This document shows positions 10,986 to 25,803 of a stretch of DNA of 64,000 nucleotides, piece after piece. How positions within the stretch are numbered: position 1 is the stretch's first letter; each line of letters opens with the position of its first letter. The translations under genes and the position numbers were made by a program. The notes under the pieces are model-generated. The model was given only the letters and a program-made list of their open reading frames with translations. It did not search any database and had not been told where the DNA came from. Source of the stretch: Spinellus fusiger (taxonomy: Eukaryota > Mucoromycota > Mucoromycetes > Mucorales > Phycomycetaceae); contig JALLLS010000013.1 in assembly GCA_025094145.1 (NCBI GenBank), forward strand, positions 186,001 through 250,000. Direction: 5' to 3'.

Positions 10986-13900
10986 CAAGAGGAAATGACT
11001 GCAAGAGAGAAGAGGTTCAGCTGTATCTTCTTTATAAAGAGTGAGAAGGTATTATGTAGACCACTGCTGTATATTTGTATAGGCAGTTGGGTATGTAGAT
11101 ATATATAGATAAGAATAAAAGAAAGTATAGGTGTGTGCAGTGGGGTTACTGCCTATTTTTCTTTTCTTTTTTTTTTCTTTGTTGCAGTAAGGAGAAGTGA
11201 AGTAAATGAAAAAGTTCTTTTTTTTTCTTCCTTTTTTTTTTCATAAAGATACTGATGTCACTTCTGTGGTGTGACCGCCTTCATGAACTTGTCTCTCAAA
11301 CAGCAGTAACAAAAAGGTACATAGTAACCATTTTCCCCGTAGATATAGGCTGTTCTACATACTAGCCCATGGATCAACATAAATAATAGTACTACATTAG
11401 AGTAGAAATTGAAAAATGGATCAATTCTATTGTTTTGATTTTTATCATCTTTTTATCATGCATATTACAAGGGAATGGGATTCGTTTAGTGAAAATGAAC
11501 TTTAAGTATTTTATAAGGACCTCCGGCTACAAATGTGCCGATGAAGAAGAATTCAGTGCAATATTTGAATTATGATTTATTTACTATTTGGAAGGGGACT
11601 GTTTTATGATTTCTGTAGTATCTGCCTTATTTCTTTCTCTTTATGATTGAGCTCATTGGATTTGATCTACATTTGGTATTATTGCTACCGAAATCAAACA
11701 AAATGGAGTGCTGGTGGCATAAGACAAAATAGAAAGCGGCTGTAAAAAGAATAGCTGCAGTCTCAATGTTATTGTCACCTGCTAAATTTCTAAACTAGAC
11801 TTGAAATAGTTCCGTAAATTAAATGAAGAAAATATTACAAGTTATCTTCCAATCAAATCTACCATTTTACGGGGGGGCTGCAGATCACAAATATCCACTC
11901 TATTGAAAACAGAGAATAAATAACAGCAATCTACTATCCTTGATCCATAGGAAACAAAGGAAGAATAAAGAAATTCTTATTTAATGGACATGTATTACTA
12001 TTTTCTTTGAGATAAATACTCTTACTAATACTATTATTGAAAAATAAACTACTATCTTTTGCTTTATTTACAAATATGAATCCTCTTGTGACTAGATAAA
12101 CACACATTGTTAAAAGATAACTATTTCACTTTTTTAAAATCCCGACCAAATATCTGTCCAAAAAATAAAGTTGTACTTTAGCTTTTTTACTCTTTTTATT
12201 TTATTTTACAATATTCACTTTATTCACTATTTTATAAACCTCCATGTGGCCTAGTAAATCATTCTATGGTTTTCTCATATAAGAAAGTATAAATTTATAT
12301 AGCACCAAGTCAACTATAGGTGGTACACCTTCAAAAAACACAGTGAGATGGACCCTGCTATAGCATAAAAGGCCATTAAAGAAACCCCAATGTTAAACAA
12401 TCTATATAATATAATAAGCACGCTTTTAAAGAAAATAGATGCTTGGGTTATATATGTGATATTTTGAAAGATAGTAAAGGAAATATGTGTTGTGTATAGA
12501 CACAGCCATTCACATGCCTGCTCTCCCAAGAGATCACAAGAAAAGATTTGTCTGAGCAATAGCTCATCTGAGCCAAAATGGTGAGTCGAAATACCAATGA
12601 TTCAATGGCAATAACAGTACTATGACAGCACAAAAGAAATAGACGGGTCTATTAGCCAAGATATGTGAAATCTGTAAATAATTTTAGCGTAGAGTTCTTT
12701 TTTTAATAGAAAGAAAAAAGTTCAGGGAAAACACTTATGCAAAAGGTACTATTGATACTGTTAAATACATTAGTATTCTGAGGAAAGGATTTTATTAAAT
12801 AAATAAATATATATAAATATATAATAAAAAATAAAAACAATGTATATAAATTGTATTTGCATTCATTTATGGACAGGTTATTTTCTTGAAGGAGACAAGG
12901 TCAAGTGCCATACTAACAAGATGACTAGATAGCAAAATAAAAAGTAAAAGTCATAGTCACAATAAAGGTATGCTCCTCACAGATTCCCACCTTTAAATCT
13001 ACTAAATATCTTTAGGGTAAATTCATATGGTAATTCAGGTAATTTGGAACTTCTCACACTACTCTCAAAGATAAGGAGATTTCCCTACTTTTGGGTTGAG
13101 AGCAGACAGCCACTGAGGTAGCTAGCAACTTCATTACCCATCCTTGTCGGAGATTGGTATGTTATAGAGAGTATGCACAGTAAACATAGCGATTGCTAGT
13201 TTGTAGTTTTTCTTTTTTCTTTTTTATTCATTTAATACTCTCTTCACAATTAGTTAATGTATTTTCTATTCACCAGAGAAATACATAGAGTCTATGAAAT
13301 AAATTTCAGAAAACGAAGATTCTGTAAGGATTGTTTTGGCATTATATTATAGTATTAAAACCCTTGGCCAAAAAGCATGGTTTAAAATATAGATGGTAAA
13401 CCTATCAGTCATTTATCAAGTATACCTTTATAGCCTTCATGCTTCTCTTTCTATAACCTCAACTCATTTAACTATTGAAAATAATTAGTCTGGTATGCTT
13501 ACTAGTTTGTTGGCTTTGTCAGTTTTTTTTCAGGTAGAGAAAATCTTTAATTAAGTTGGAATGGACAGTTCCAACTTTAAAATAATAGCTTGATTTTTCT
13601 GATAATCGTTCTTTTTGAGCACTATCTTGCATTTATATTTACCTTTCTATTTTTCTTTATTCTATGTTTTATGTTATCTTTGGTATTTTTAAAACGCCTT
13701 TTTAATTCTTTGTAGATATTTAAATATGTCGTCTTTGTGTTTTTAAGCCAATAATATACAGAACAGTAGAATGTATAGTTAAAATCTGGTGTTTATTAAA
13801 TAGAATTGTTACGTCTTTTATATTTTTTTTCTAATAGATTTAACTTCAGGGGTTAAATATCGAAATACTATCGACCATCGACATCCCTTGATATTCGATA

Positions 13901-13987
13901 GAGTCTTCTTCTTAGTTTGGCAACTAATGAGTTCTGATTCTCAAGAGAGTGATCTTTCCAATTATGGTGAAAAGTCTTCACGTTATA
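10986..13987. other. Intergenic, AT-rich, no gene seen
   Basis: Three kilobases of AT-rich DNA. I see T-rich tracts (11160-11250), a G7 run near 11873 and scattered AT microsatellites (12800-12840). The minus-strand frames at 12314-12633 are short and show no family signature. The last ~130 bases precede the Tc1 element and could be part of the rearranged family A copy, but I could not align them. Confidence 0.55.
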
Positions 13988-15316
13988 CAGTCACACAACA
14001 TTAGAAAGTATACGATTTTTCATTTTTTGAAATCCTGAGAAAGAACATGCTTTACGGATGAAAAGGCTAAGACCTTAAAACATATACTAATGACCTCAAA
14101 TTTAATACAAAGATATTTTAATCTATTGTCTATAGTAATATATAGTTAATGTTTTGTTGAGCTACCTTTGGCATCAATGACTGCTTGATATCTATTTGTT
14201 ATGTTTTGAATTTATTGTTGTGCAAGCTCAATACTAACTCACTCCCACTCTTCTGCAATTAGAGCCTTCAAACTTTCAACATTAGTAATAGATACTCTTC
14301 TTTCTTCAATTCATCTTTCCAAGGCCTACCAGATATGTTCAATTGGGCTCAAGTCAGGGATTTGTGTGAGCCAGTCATCAAAATGCCTAATCTGATGTGT
14401 CTCTTTTCCACCATGTTGTATAGCCACCTGTATGGCAGCTAGCACCATCTTATTGGAATATAAAGTCCCTATTCTCATTCTCATTCAATTCAATGAACTA
14501 TGGTAGAAAATTTCCTGCCAAAATGTTGACATGTATGTCCTGATTTACAGTGCCACCAACAAAGGCCAAAGGCCCAGATCCACCCGTCGAGAAACAGCTC
14601 CGGATCATTATGCTGCCTTTCCCTTATTTGGTTTTAGGTATGATATGAGCAGCCTTGTATCTTTCTCTAATATCTAGAGTCACTCTGACCCTTCTCTGGT
14701 AACCCTCTACTTCAAACCGTGACTCATCAGATCATATAATGCGTCTCCAGTCATCAGGGGTCCAATTGACCTGTTCCTTCGCCCAATAAACCCTTCTTCG
14801 TGTTTTTTTCAGACAACCTTGGCTTGTGTACTGCAAAGTAGGAACCAAACCCAATCTGGTGTATATATCTGATGAATGTTGCTCTACAGATGATTATCTC
14901 ATGTTCAATAAGTTCAAAATTAATATAGTTATGGGAGGCAAATAGGTTGCCTCTTAGAATGGCTTCAAGTGATCCAAAGTCTCTCTCGTTTAGTTTTTTT
15001 TTAGTGCACCAGAACTAGTTCTTGGTAGAGGTGCACTATTAGTCTTGATTCTATTAATGATATTCTGGACAGTAGACTTACTAATGCCAATGATCTTTGA
15101 AATGCTATTCATGGAGCAATTCTCGTATTTTAAGCCAGTAGACACCCCATTACTCTATTTCTTTAATCTTATTATAAACTCTATAGTTTCTAGTTGAGGA
15201 TTCTGCGTTTGAAATTTGAGATTGCTTAATGGAATGTGATTCTGTGGTAAAAAGAAGAATCATGTTTAAAAATGTATAAATTATGGGCTCGTACCTTTTC
15301 TAATGTTGTGTGACTG
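13988..15316 (-). mobile_element. Tc1-family transposon, copy 1 (decayed)
   Basis: A 1,329-bp element with ends CAGTCACACAACATTAGAAA and its reverse complement, flanked by TA on both sides (13986-13987 and 15317-15318), as Tc1 elements are. The transposase is on the minus strand and broken by stops and frameshifts. The block near 14329-14376 translates as ...IPDLSPIEHIW, the region of the third catalytic acidic residue. The element shares its ends and much of its sequence with 47000-48342. It sits inside the 3' tail of family A copy 2, so it inserted after that copy. No active protein is expected. Confidence 0.85.
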
Positions 15317-15755
15317 TATGAACAATGAGATTATATTATTTCTTCGGTTGGCTAATGTGCTTGAAAAGAACCTTTTCACTGTCTGTCTGTTTGAGCATTG
15401 ATTATGGACTGCGCAATTAAACACTATAGAGTTAGATAAAAGGAGGAAGTAAAACTGACATTGCAACTCAATCATTGAATTTATTGTCTAACATGTGCTA
15501 TCTTTAAGCCCACCCTATTTGCAACATAGCACTGCTTAGGAAAGATGTATTACAAAACACACTGAATTAACTCTAGTGGTCACTGTCCATAAAATAGAAC
15601 CAAACTTACTTATATTAAGAACTGCATAGCCATTCATTGAATACATATTCATAATCACCTCAATTACCTTATTGTAACTGGTATTAACAGTGGTGCTTAA
15701 TGATTACAAAGTATTGTTTCTAATACTGGGCTTTAGGCTCAAGGCAAATAGTGTG
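15317..15755 (-). repeat. Family A transposon copy 2, inverted 3' part
   Basis: Read on the minus strand, 15755 down to 15317 follows 3310-3770 of copy 1: first the end of the coding region, then the 3' tail. Landmarks are the block at 15566-15600 matching 3463-3490 and the block at 15345-15440 matching the tail. The coding part is too decayed to translate. The Tc1 element at 13988-15316 interrupts the tail. Confidence 0.65.
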
Positions 15756-16483
15756 AATTGTTTGACTTGTGAATTTTGACTTGCGAATTTTATGAGTGAA
15801 GACTAAAATGTATACATTACCAGAATAGAGAAAGAAAGATTATTATTTGTTTTGATATTCCCCTCCTTTTGTTATTTCCCACACTGCACATACAACTTAA
15901 TATTTAAGTACTCATAAAGATGAGCATAAATAAACAAGGCAATGTGCCATTATTAACAAAGCAAAACAATAGAAGGAATTGATAGACCCTACCAAGGACT
16001 ATTCTTGAGATAAAAAGGTAAGTAATATATTCATTTGGGCTATGTCTTATTCTAATATACAAGACACTCATTGTATTGTTATTAGGCAAGTAAAGACTCC
16101 TTTCAAGTCAGTCTTAGGTGGTCTTTTACAAGGTCAATGGTGTCTAGGGTATACTCCTGAGCATAAATATCTATCTCCCAAGGATAAAACACAAGGCTTT
16201 TAGGGTATAGATTCTATTGCTATGAGGGAGTGTACTTAGGCAGTAGCTATGGTCATAATATAGTATTATCTATACTATTACAATAAACAATATTATTCAT
16301 AAACAATATATTCTATTGATAATACAATTTGATATTGAGATATCCACAAAAAGAAATAATAATTTGGATACTTGCAAACCTTTGATTTTAAACATATATC
16401 CATAAAAGGGCAAAATTTAGCTCACCCAGAAAGGAAGGAGATATCCCCGCCTAAAAGCCAGAAAAATCTCCTGGTGTGTAGGA
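15756..16483 (+). repeat. Family A transposon copy 2, 5' flank
   Basis: This stretch matches 1-663 in the same orientation, with small indels. It joins head-on, at about 15755/15756, to the inverted 3' part of the same family. The body of the transposon is missing between them, so the copy is rearranged. Minus-strand frames at 15904-16089 are shadows. Confidence 0.75.
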
Positions 16484-16682
16484 TGGATAGAGTCTATTTA
16501 ATACACCATTAACAAGACATATCACCCAGAAAAGTATGATTTTTAATTCAAGTGTCATATGACTCTTATTTATAAAGAGAAGAAAGGATAACACGCATAA
16601 CTGCTTTACTAATATTGATTTATTTCTAAGGGCTATAGTATGTTTAACCCATGTAAATATCAAAAAGGCTAATGTTTATAAT

Positions 16683-16880
16683 ATGGAGGCTATCATGGGA
16701 TTTAATTACTGTTTTAACATAGTAAGTTCTGAATCTACTAGAGGAAAAACCCTATCTCAAGAGTGTTCCTATCTATGGTCGATTCCAGAATGGTCTCAAA
16801 AAGCGGGAAGTCCCAATATCAACATCAACAGCCCAGCCTTTCATGGTATGGGGAATTTGTGGTAAGCTAATAGTTAACAA
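16683..16880 (+). pseudogene. Possible Tc1/mariner-type DDE fragment
   Basis: A frame of about 60 codons contains VSSES...YLWSIPE, and after a one-base shift near 16845 it continues as FMVWGICG. The order resembles the SDES...VWR...VMVWG core of Tc1-type transposases, with the catalytic Asp of DES replaced by Ser. The fragment is short and isolated. It may equally be a chance match. Confidence 0.35.
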
Positions 16881-17503
16881 GATATCACTCTATTAATTCT
16901 ATATAGACTCTCTATGTAAATAGCCGTATTGGTTTAACCTCAAGTATTAACTATATCTCTTTAGGCATATTAATGTAAGAAATCGGTAACTCATGTCTAG
17001 ACACACTTCTGAAATCTGTAGACTGAACAAATGTACCAAATAGATCAACAGACAGACTTTGTCTTCTCAAATTGTAATCTATTAAAAATAGAAATGGAAA
17101 GAGTTGGTTTATTTTGCTTACACTCTACTTGATAAGAAAAAATAGAATATTCAAGCCAGGCTTGGTCTTGTGCCACGGATGTACACGATCAGTCCTGACA
17201 AAGTGGAGTCTATCGCTAAAGTGAAGATTTCCTTACTATCACGGAAATATAGTGATAGTAAATGTTTGGATGGAGGTAAGATGGGCATTTCAAAGATATT
17301 CACATGCATATTCACCAATTGTTGATGGATGATAAACATGACTATACCACGGGTAAGCTAGTAACTAGTAAACGTAACTTAATCTTATTGTGATACTTTT
17401 TATAGATGAATTATCCTGAAAAGACTGCACACTCTATGTAGACTCTATAGATACTCTCAATAACTACATTGATGGGAATACGCTTTATATCTCTATCAAG
17501 GTG

Positions 17504-18630
17504 ATGGAAAGCGACGGAGATGTGTATCAAGTGAGGCCATCACCTTCAGAAAATGCATCTTTTCAGTTTGATAACGAAAAGATTTCACGATTCCATGATG
17601 TTACTATTCGTGCATTTGAGAATGAGAATGAAGATACATTGAATGACCAGGTGCTTCATAGTTCCAAATTGCTTTTAGCTACAGCGTCTACATTCTTTGA
17701 AGAAATATTCACGATTGGCATGAAGGAATCCACAAGAAATGAGATCATTCTTCGAGGCGTTAATCTCAAAGTGTTTAATAGAATTCTACAATATATCTAC
17801 ACAGGCAGAATTGATATATAGAGTATAAACGACTGTGATAAACTATTGAAAGAAGCAGATAAATTTATGATTAAAGGGCTCATTACAAAAGCAGTACACT
17901 ATCTACAATCGAGAATCGGCTGTAACACTTTATGGATGACATGGGATATAGCAAGTAGGTCAACTTCACATAAATCGAGTTACGTCTGCTTTACTAATAG
18001 TGCATGGTAACATGTACAGATAAATACAATCTCACAGATCTGGAGGAAGAATGCGTTACCTTTATGAGAAACAACTACAACAATACATTTGCTAGTCCTG
18101 CATGGATAGATGTGAAAGAAAGTATTGCTATGAAACCTCTTCAGTTGGACAAGATCAAGAAGGAATATGACGAAAGTATATTTTTTGATGCTCTTATTCA
18201 CTGGAGATAGAATAATCTTAGGAAAATAGAGAATAATGACAAGCAGAATGAAGATAAAACAATAGAAAACAAGATATTATCTCTTGTATCCCAACTAAAT
18301 GACCTTAAAAGCATACAAGCAAAGAAGCAGAAGAGTTCTGTGGAGAGTGTAGAATCACACACTAGCACACCCAAGGATAGCAGTCAACTCAAAGAACTTA
18401 CACGCAAAGAGAGAATACTCAGATGGAAAGAAGAAAACACTATACTGAGTCCAATGGACCAGATATTTGCAAACATGATATACTGTATTAGATTCTCTCA
18501 AATGAAGGGCGACTACATTGCTAATGTTGTAGAGAAGAATGAAGATGTAATGCGTGTCAATGGAATCAATTATCTAGTAAGTGGCAGTGTAGTATTAGTT
18601 TCTGAACATGTATTCAAACATAGGGTATAA
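17504..18630 (+). pseudogene. BTB/BACK-domain protein gene with two in-frame TAG codons
   Basis: The reading from ATG 17504 gives a BTB/POZ domain: FHDVTIRAF, LHSSKLLLATASTFFEEIF, GMKEST, ILQYIYTGRIDI. It continues in the same frame through TAG 17819-17821 into a BACK-like helical region. A 65-bp intron (17955-18019, GTAGGT donor) joins in frame to NKYNLTDLEEECVTFM, then FFDALIHWR, TAG 18208-18210, and about 140 further codons to TAA 18628-18630. No frameshift is seen. BTB proteins of this kind often act as adaptors for cullin-3 ubiquitin ligases. That role is family knowledge and not shown here. TAG is a true stop in this genome (the sirtuin ends with it), so the gene is most likely a young pseudogene. 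Confidence 0.7.
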
Positions 18631-19320
18631 TAGCTTAGAGAGGCCTACAGCTATAAGTTTGTGTGTGTGAACAATATTGACGAAGCTTTAAATAGTCGAA
18701 TCATCAATTAGAAGTCTCAAAGCACTTGTCATTTATCAGACCTGGATTCTTTAGTGCTTGTATTATTTATAGTCGCATAAATAAGAGAAATAAATAAAGA
18801 TCAATAGAGGTATCAAGCGGGCTGTTTACGAACAATCTATTCATTAAAACGCTGTCCTTCATGAGGAAAGATCTATCACCTTGATAATCTTGTATTAGTC
18901 TTTTATTTTCTAGCTTATATTCCTCACACTGATAATTATATAATTATGTGTTATTTATCTGTTTAGCTCTAGCTATTTTCTCCACTGGCTGGCTCTTCTC
19001 TCTCTCCTTCTCTCTCTCTTCATCAAGCCTTTGTTCCATATAGAAATAAGCTAACTAATACTCTAATATGCTCTGTTCGTGGCCATGGACTTTCTCTTTC
19101 TTTTCTTTTTGTATTTAGATTTTATTTATATTTATAAATCACGCATTCTAAAATCCTAAACATAGGAAAATACAAGTGAATACTGAATTTCTATGCTTAC
19201 ATAGCATTCACCTTTATATTATGTTCCTAACGTAAAGGTATTTCTTTTCACTTTGAAAAATGACTTTATTTTCCTTTCAACGTGTGACGGCTTAGTATCA
19301 AAGGGATAAACTTTGGCACC
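18631..19320. other. Intergenic, no gene seen
   Basis: AT-rich sequence after the BTB pseudogene. A CT-rich tract lies near 19000-19025. A further short stretch in the BTB frame (18637-18711) could be a decayed C-terminus. Confidence 0.5.
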
Positions 19321-19330
19321 TATAAAAAAT
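19321..19330 (+). promoter_or_regulatory. TATA-like box of the ArgRS gene
   Basis: TATAAAAAAT lies 38 bases before the ATG at 19359. Position and sequence fit a TATA box. No other promoter signal is evident. Confidence 0.4.
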
Positions 19331-19358
19331 ATAGCAGGAGAGTGCCATTGACAAGACC

Positions 19359-21430
19359 ATGTCGGCAGTGCTGCAATTCAAGCAGGCCATTTCAAAGCAG
19401 CTAGCACAACTCACGCCCTACAATGCAGAGACATTGACAGGTTTTATCAGAGTACCAAGAAAGTCTACAGAAGGACACTACTCTGTTTCTCTGGCTATGC
19501 TTAGTGGACAGTTAAAAAACCAAGGAGTATCAGAACAAAAGCAGTGTGACCCGGTACTATGGTCTGAGGAACTTATTAAGAAAGTAAGACTGAATTGTGG
19601 AAGACTTGTATGGATATCTTATCCAATGTATTCTTTCTCTCTCTCTCTCTCTTTCTAGTTTAAACCAGATGAATATATCTCCAGTGTCACTACTTATGGC
19701 AACAATCTTTGCTTTAATGTCAACCAGTCTCTTTTCTCTCAGCAAGTACTTCAGCAAGTACACCAAGAGAACAGTGCTTATGGATGGGCAGATGTAAAAG
19801 ACCGTGGCAGTGATAAGCCTGTGGTGGTAATTGACTACAGCTCACCCAATATTGCAAAACCATTTCATGCTGGTCATTTGAGAAGTACGATCATTGGCAA
19901 TTTTAGCAAGCGCATTCATGAAGCAATGGGATACAAGGCCATTGGTATCAATTACTTGGGAGACTGGGGAAAGCAATATGGTAAAGACCTCTTTTGTTTA
20001 TTTTACTGTGTAGTCTTTGTATCTAATGTCAGTGGCTATTATTACTCTCTTGTATCTATAAACATTAAATATAAACATTTTTTATTATTAAAAAAAAGGT
20101 TTACTGGCCATTGGATTTGAGCGCTATGGAAACGAGAAAAGCTTAATGAACGACCCAATTCGCCATCTTTACGATGTCTATGTTCGAATCAACCAAGAAT
20201 CAAAAGAAGACCATGATATTGATAGACTTGCGAGTGATTACTTTAGACATATGGAAGAAGGTAGGGAATAACCAAGTGTTTATCTTATGACACTGTCTTG
20301 ACAGGTAATGAAAGGGCTATATTACAATGGAAACGGTTTAGAGACATGAGCATTGACTCCTATGCCTCTATTTACAAGCGTCTTGATGTCCATTTTGATA
20401 TCTATTCTGGTGAATCACAAATCAATGCCTATATACCAAGAGTCTACGATCTTCTTAAAGAACGCAATCTTCTTACGCGTACTGAGAATGGTGCCCTGGT
20501 GGTGGATCTAGAACGCTATCGGCTAGGAAAGCCTGTGATTCAACGTGCAGATGGCACAAGTCTCTACATTACCCGTGATCTGGCGAGCATAATGATGAGA
20601 AGGGAGAAATACAAATTCGACAAGGCTCTCTATGTGGTGGGTGAAGAACAAGGAGAATACTTTAAGCAATTATTCAAGACGGCTGAGCTGTTATTTGGAG
20701 GGGATTCATCGGATGCATGGACCCGTCAACTCCACCACATTGGATTTGGTCGAGTGAATGGCATGTCTTCGCGTAAAGGAACAGCAATCTTCTTACAGGA
20801 TATTCTTAATACTGCTAAAGAGAGATCGCTTGACTATATGAAACAGTTCCCTGATAAATACAGCTTAATTTGCGAGGGTGCTGATAATGAGAATATGCTG
20901 GAGAGGATGAATACTATTGCTGATAAGGCTGGAGTGTCAGCTATTCTTATTCAAGACATGAAATCAAAGAGAATCAAGAGCTATAACTTTGCTTGGGATC
21001 GCATGACAGATGCAAGTGGAGATACAGGCATTGCTTTACAATATGCACATGTCCGTGCTTCCAGGTACATCCCTTTATCATAGGAGGAGTCACTTATGTA
21101 TTCTATAGTATTGAACGCAAGTCAAATACAAGAGTTCATTCCAATTGTAACTTTGATCTGCTAAAAGAAGAGGAAGCATTTGCACTGGTCCAGATGATTT
21201 CCTATTTCCCGGACCTCGTCAAACTCTCCTTTACAACTCTTGAGCCATGTGTTTTGGTGAACTATCTCTTTAAGCTCTCTCATGCTACAGGCCAAGCAAG
21301 TCATACTCTGAGAGTCAAGGGTGCTGAAACTGAAATTGCAGAGGCCAGAATGCTGTTGTTTTGGGCAGCAAAAACAACCCTTTTCAATGGTCTTTCTCTT
21401 CTTGGTATTCAAGGCATGAAGCAGATCTAA
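19359..21430 (+). CDS. Arginyl-tRNA synthetase
   Basis: Class I aminoacyl-tRNA synthetase that charges tRNA-Arg with arginine. Five exons (19359-19583, 19659-19980, 20099-20260, 20305-21064, 21109-21430) join to 596 residues. All introns are GT-AG and 44-118 bp. Visible parts: N-terminal tRNA D-loop recognition domain (to about 125), the HIGH-box variant HAGH at about residues 145-148 within [28 protein letters not shown], and the KMSKS-equivalent MSSRKG at about 390-395. The C-terminal helical anticodon-binding domain contains SIERKSN and closes with [10 protein letters not shown]. The sequence closely follows the yeast cytosolic/mitochondrial ArgRS type. I see no targeting peptide, but one cannot be excluded. 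The gene lies 311 bases upstream of MCM5 on the same strand. Confidence 0.93.
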
Positions 21431-21741
21431 ACCAGGCCTGCTATAAATGTCTATTATTCTTTTTATTATTCTTCTTCTTCTTTATTAATGTTACTACTAG
21501 TAATGTATTAGAGAAGTGCAACTATTCACCCTTTAGTCTACAATCTACGGTCTACAATCTACAAAGAAGATGATGAAAAAGAAGATGAAAAAGAGACTGT
21601 AAAGACTAACCAATAATCGTCTTAGTTTTAACAGACAAGAGATAAAATATCAGACACACTAGCCTTGTCTCTGTGTGTGACCTTTATTTTCTGCCTTATT
21701 ATTTTTTCCTATCTATTTTCTTATACTTTTCATACACCACC

Positions 21742-24529
<2,788 letters not shown>

Positions 24530-24890
24530 GGAGGGTCGTCTTTGATATCCTTATATGTGTAAATAACAAGAATAACACAAGTCATTCTTCTGCTTGTACG
24601 ATCTTTATTCGATGAAATACGTATTGCATTAAAACTATTCTTTCTAAACTACTGGTTTTTCTTTTCTTTTTTACAAGGCAAGAGATAGCTAACAGTCTGG
24701 TATGTAGCTATACTATGTTCCTGTCCAACTTTATAAAATCAATAATTACCTATACATTTTAAATGTTTATAAAATAGACTATTAATAAGAAAAAGAAACA
24801 CAATTGATTGTTGTTTCTTTTATACAATACTTATCCCTTATCATTTCTTCAACAAATAGCATTTTTTATTTCTCTTTTAGTATATTTTAT

Positions 24891-24921
<31 letters not shown>

Positions 24922-25242
24922 GTCAAGCACACTCCCAAGTAATGACTAAACAAAAAATCAATTTTTTTTTTGAAAATTAAAGGCATATCTATCAGTCTAA
25001 GATATTCATAATAAAAGGTTCATGGAACAACACAAGATTTGGAACAGTTGTTCTTTAGATGATTATCTGCATTCTCATTATAAAAATATTGCTCAGTACT
25101 TTGAAGCAACGCCTTTATTCTTCATCACAGCGGAGCATCTCCTTGACATGCTATCCACTAAATTTTCCAGAAATTCATTTGGGATCTTCTCCCATTTACT
25201 ACGCAAGCATCGTTCAAGCTGTTCTGTATTGGTTATGCTTGT
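24530..25242. other. Intergenic with (TAA)n microsatellite
   Basis: AT-rich sequence. A (TAA)n tract lies at about 24892-24914. From about 25020 the sequence may belong to the Tc1 fragment described next: plus-strand frames there are antisense of a transposase C-terminus. Confidence 0.5.
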
Positions 25243-25608
25243 TCAACACGGCTCGATCTTCTTTTCAAGATAAGCCCAAACATGCTCAATTGGGTTAAGA
25301 TCTGGACTTTGTGCAGACCAAAAATCAAAACCTTCAATCATACACCTATCTTGTTTGTACCATCTACTATATGCTCCTGTGCTCTTTGGGAGGTCAAGAT
25401 CGTCAGCAATCTCTTGATAAGTAACATGTCTTTTCCATTGTCCTATGATTTGACCTCTAATAAACATAGTATGCTCTCTTCTTTTGGTGGGACTCTCTTC
25501 ATGTTCTTGACTAATAGTCTGCTTATTTTTATTGCCTAAGGTCATCTTTTGAATAAGTAATAATAAAGAAAAATAGAAATTTAGCTTTTGTCTAGTCTGC
25601 TCTAACAT
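25243..25608 (-). pseudogene. Internally deleted Tc1-type transposase
   Basis: A 121-codon minus-strand frame fuses two distant parts of a Tc1-type transposase. The first half looks like the N-terminal helix-turn-helix (RGQIIGQWKRHVTYQEIADD...). The second half is the end of the catalytic domain, FWSAQSPDLNPIEHVWAYLEKKI, with the third acidic residue. The first two catalytic Asp residues and about 200 codons between are missing. It differs in sequence from the two full-length copies in this window. The frame lies 27 bases from the 3' end of tRNA-Leu. Confidence 0.7.
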
Positions 25609-25623
25609 AAGAGTAATAAAACT

Positions 25624-25632
25624 AAAAAAAAA
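25624..25632 (-). terminator. RNA polymerase III terminator of tRNA-Leu
   Basis: A run of nine A on the + strand reads as nine T on the minus strand, starting three bases after the tRNA 3' end. Such T runs end Pol III transcripts. Confidence 0.8.
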
Positions 25633-25634
25633 GT

Positions 25635-25716
25635 GAAGAGAGTGGGATTCGAACCCACGCCTCCGAAGAGATCACGGCCTTAACGTGACGCCTTAGACCA
25701 ACTCGGCCATCTCTCC
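25635..25716 (-). tRNA. tRNA-Leu (anticodon AAG)
   Basis: An 82-nt gene on the minus strand. The acceptor arms GGAGAGA and TCTCTTC pair with one G-T. The anticodon stem is TCACG/CGTGA with loop TTAAGGC, so the anticodon is AAG (bases 25679-25681 on the + strand), reading CUU leucine codons. A long variable arm (CTCTTCGGAG) marks a type II tRNA, and GGTTCGAATCC is the T-arm/B-box. There is no intron, and CCA is not encoded, as in eukaryotes. A T9 run follows directly. Confidence 0.93.
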
Positions 25717-25803
25717 ACATATTTTTTCTCGGTTACGAATTTAAACACGATAATACTAAGCCCGAAAGTAGAGACAGCAATAAGAGGAAACTGAGGATAA
25801 CAA

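Noticed and set aside
17819..18210. TAG reassigned to an amino acid
   Set aside because: The sirtuin gene ends naturally with TAG and the other genes show no internal TAG, so the two TAGs in the BTB gene are mutations.
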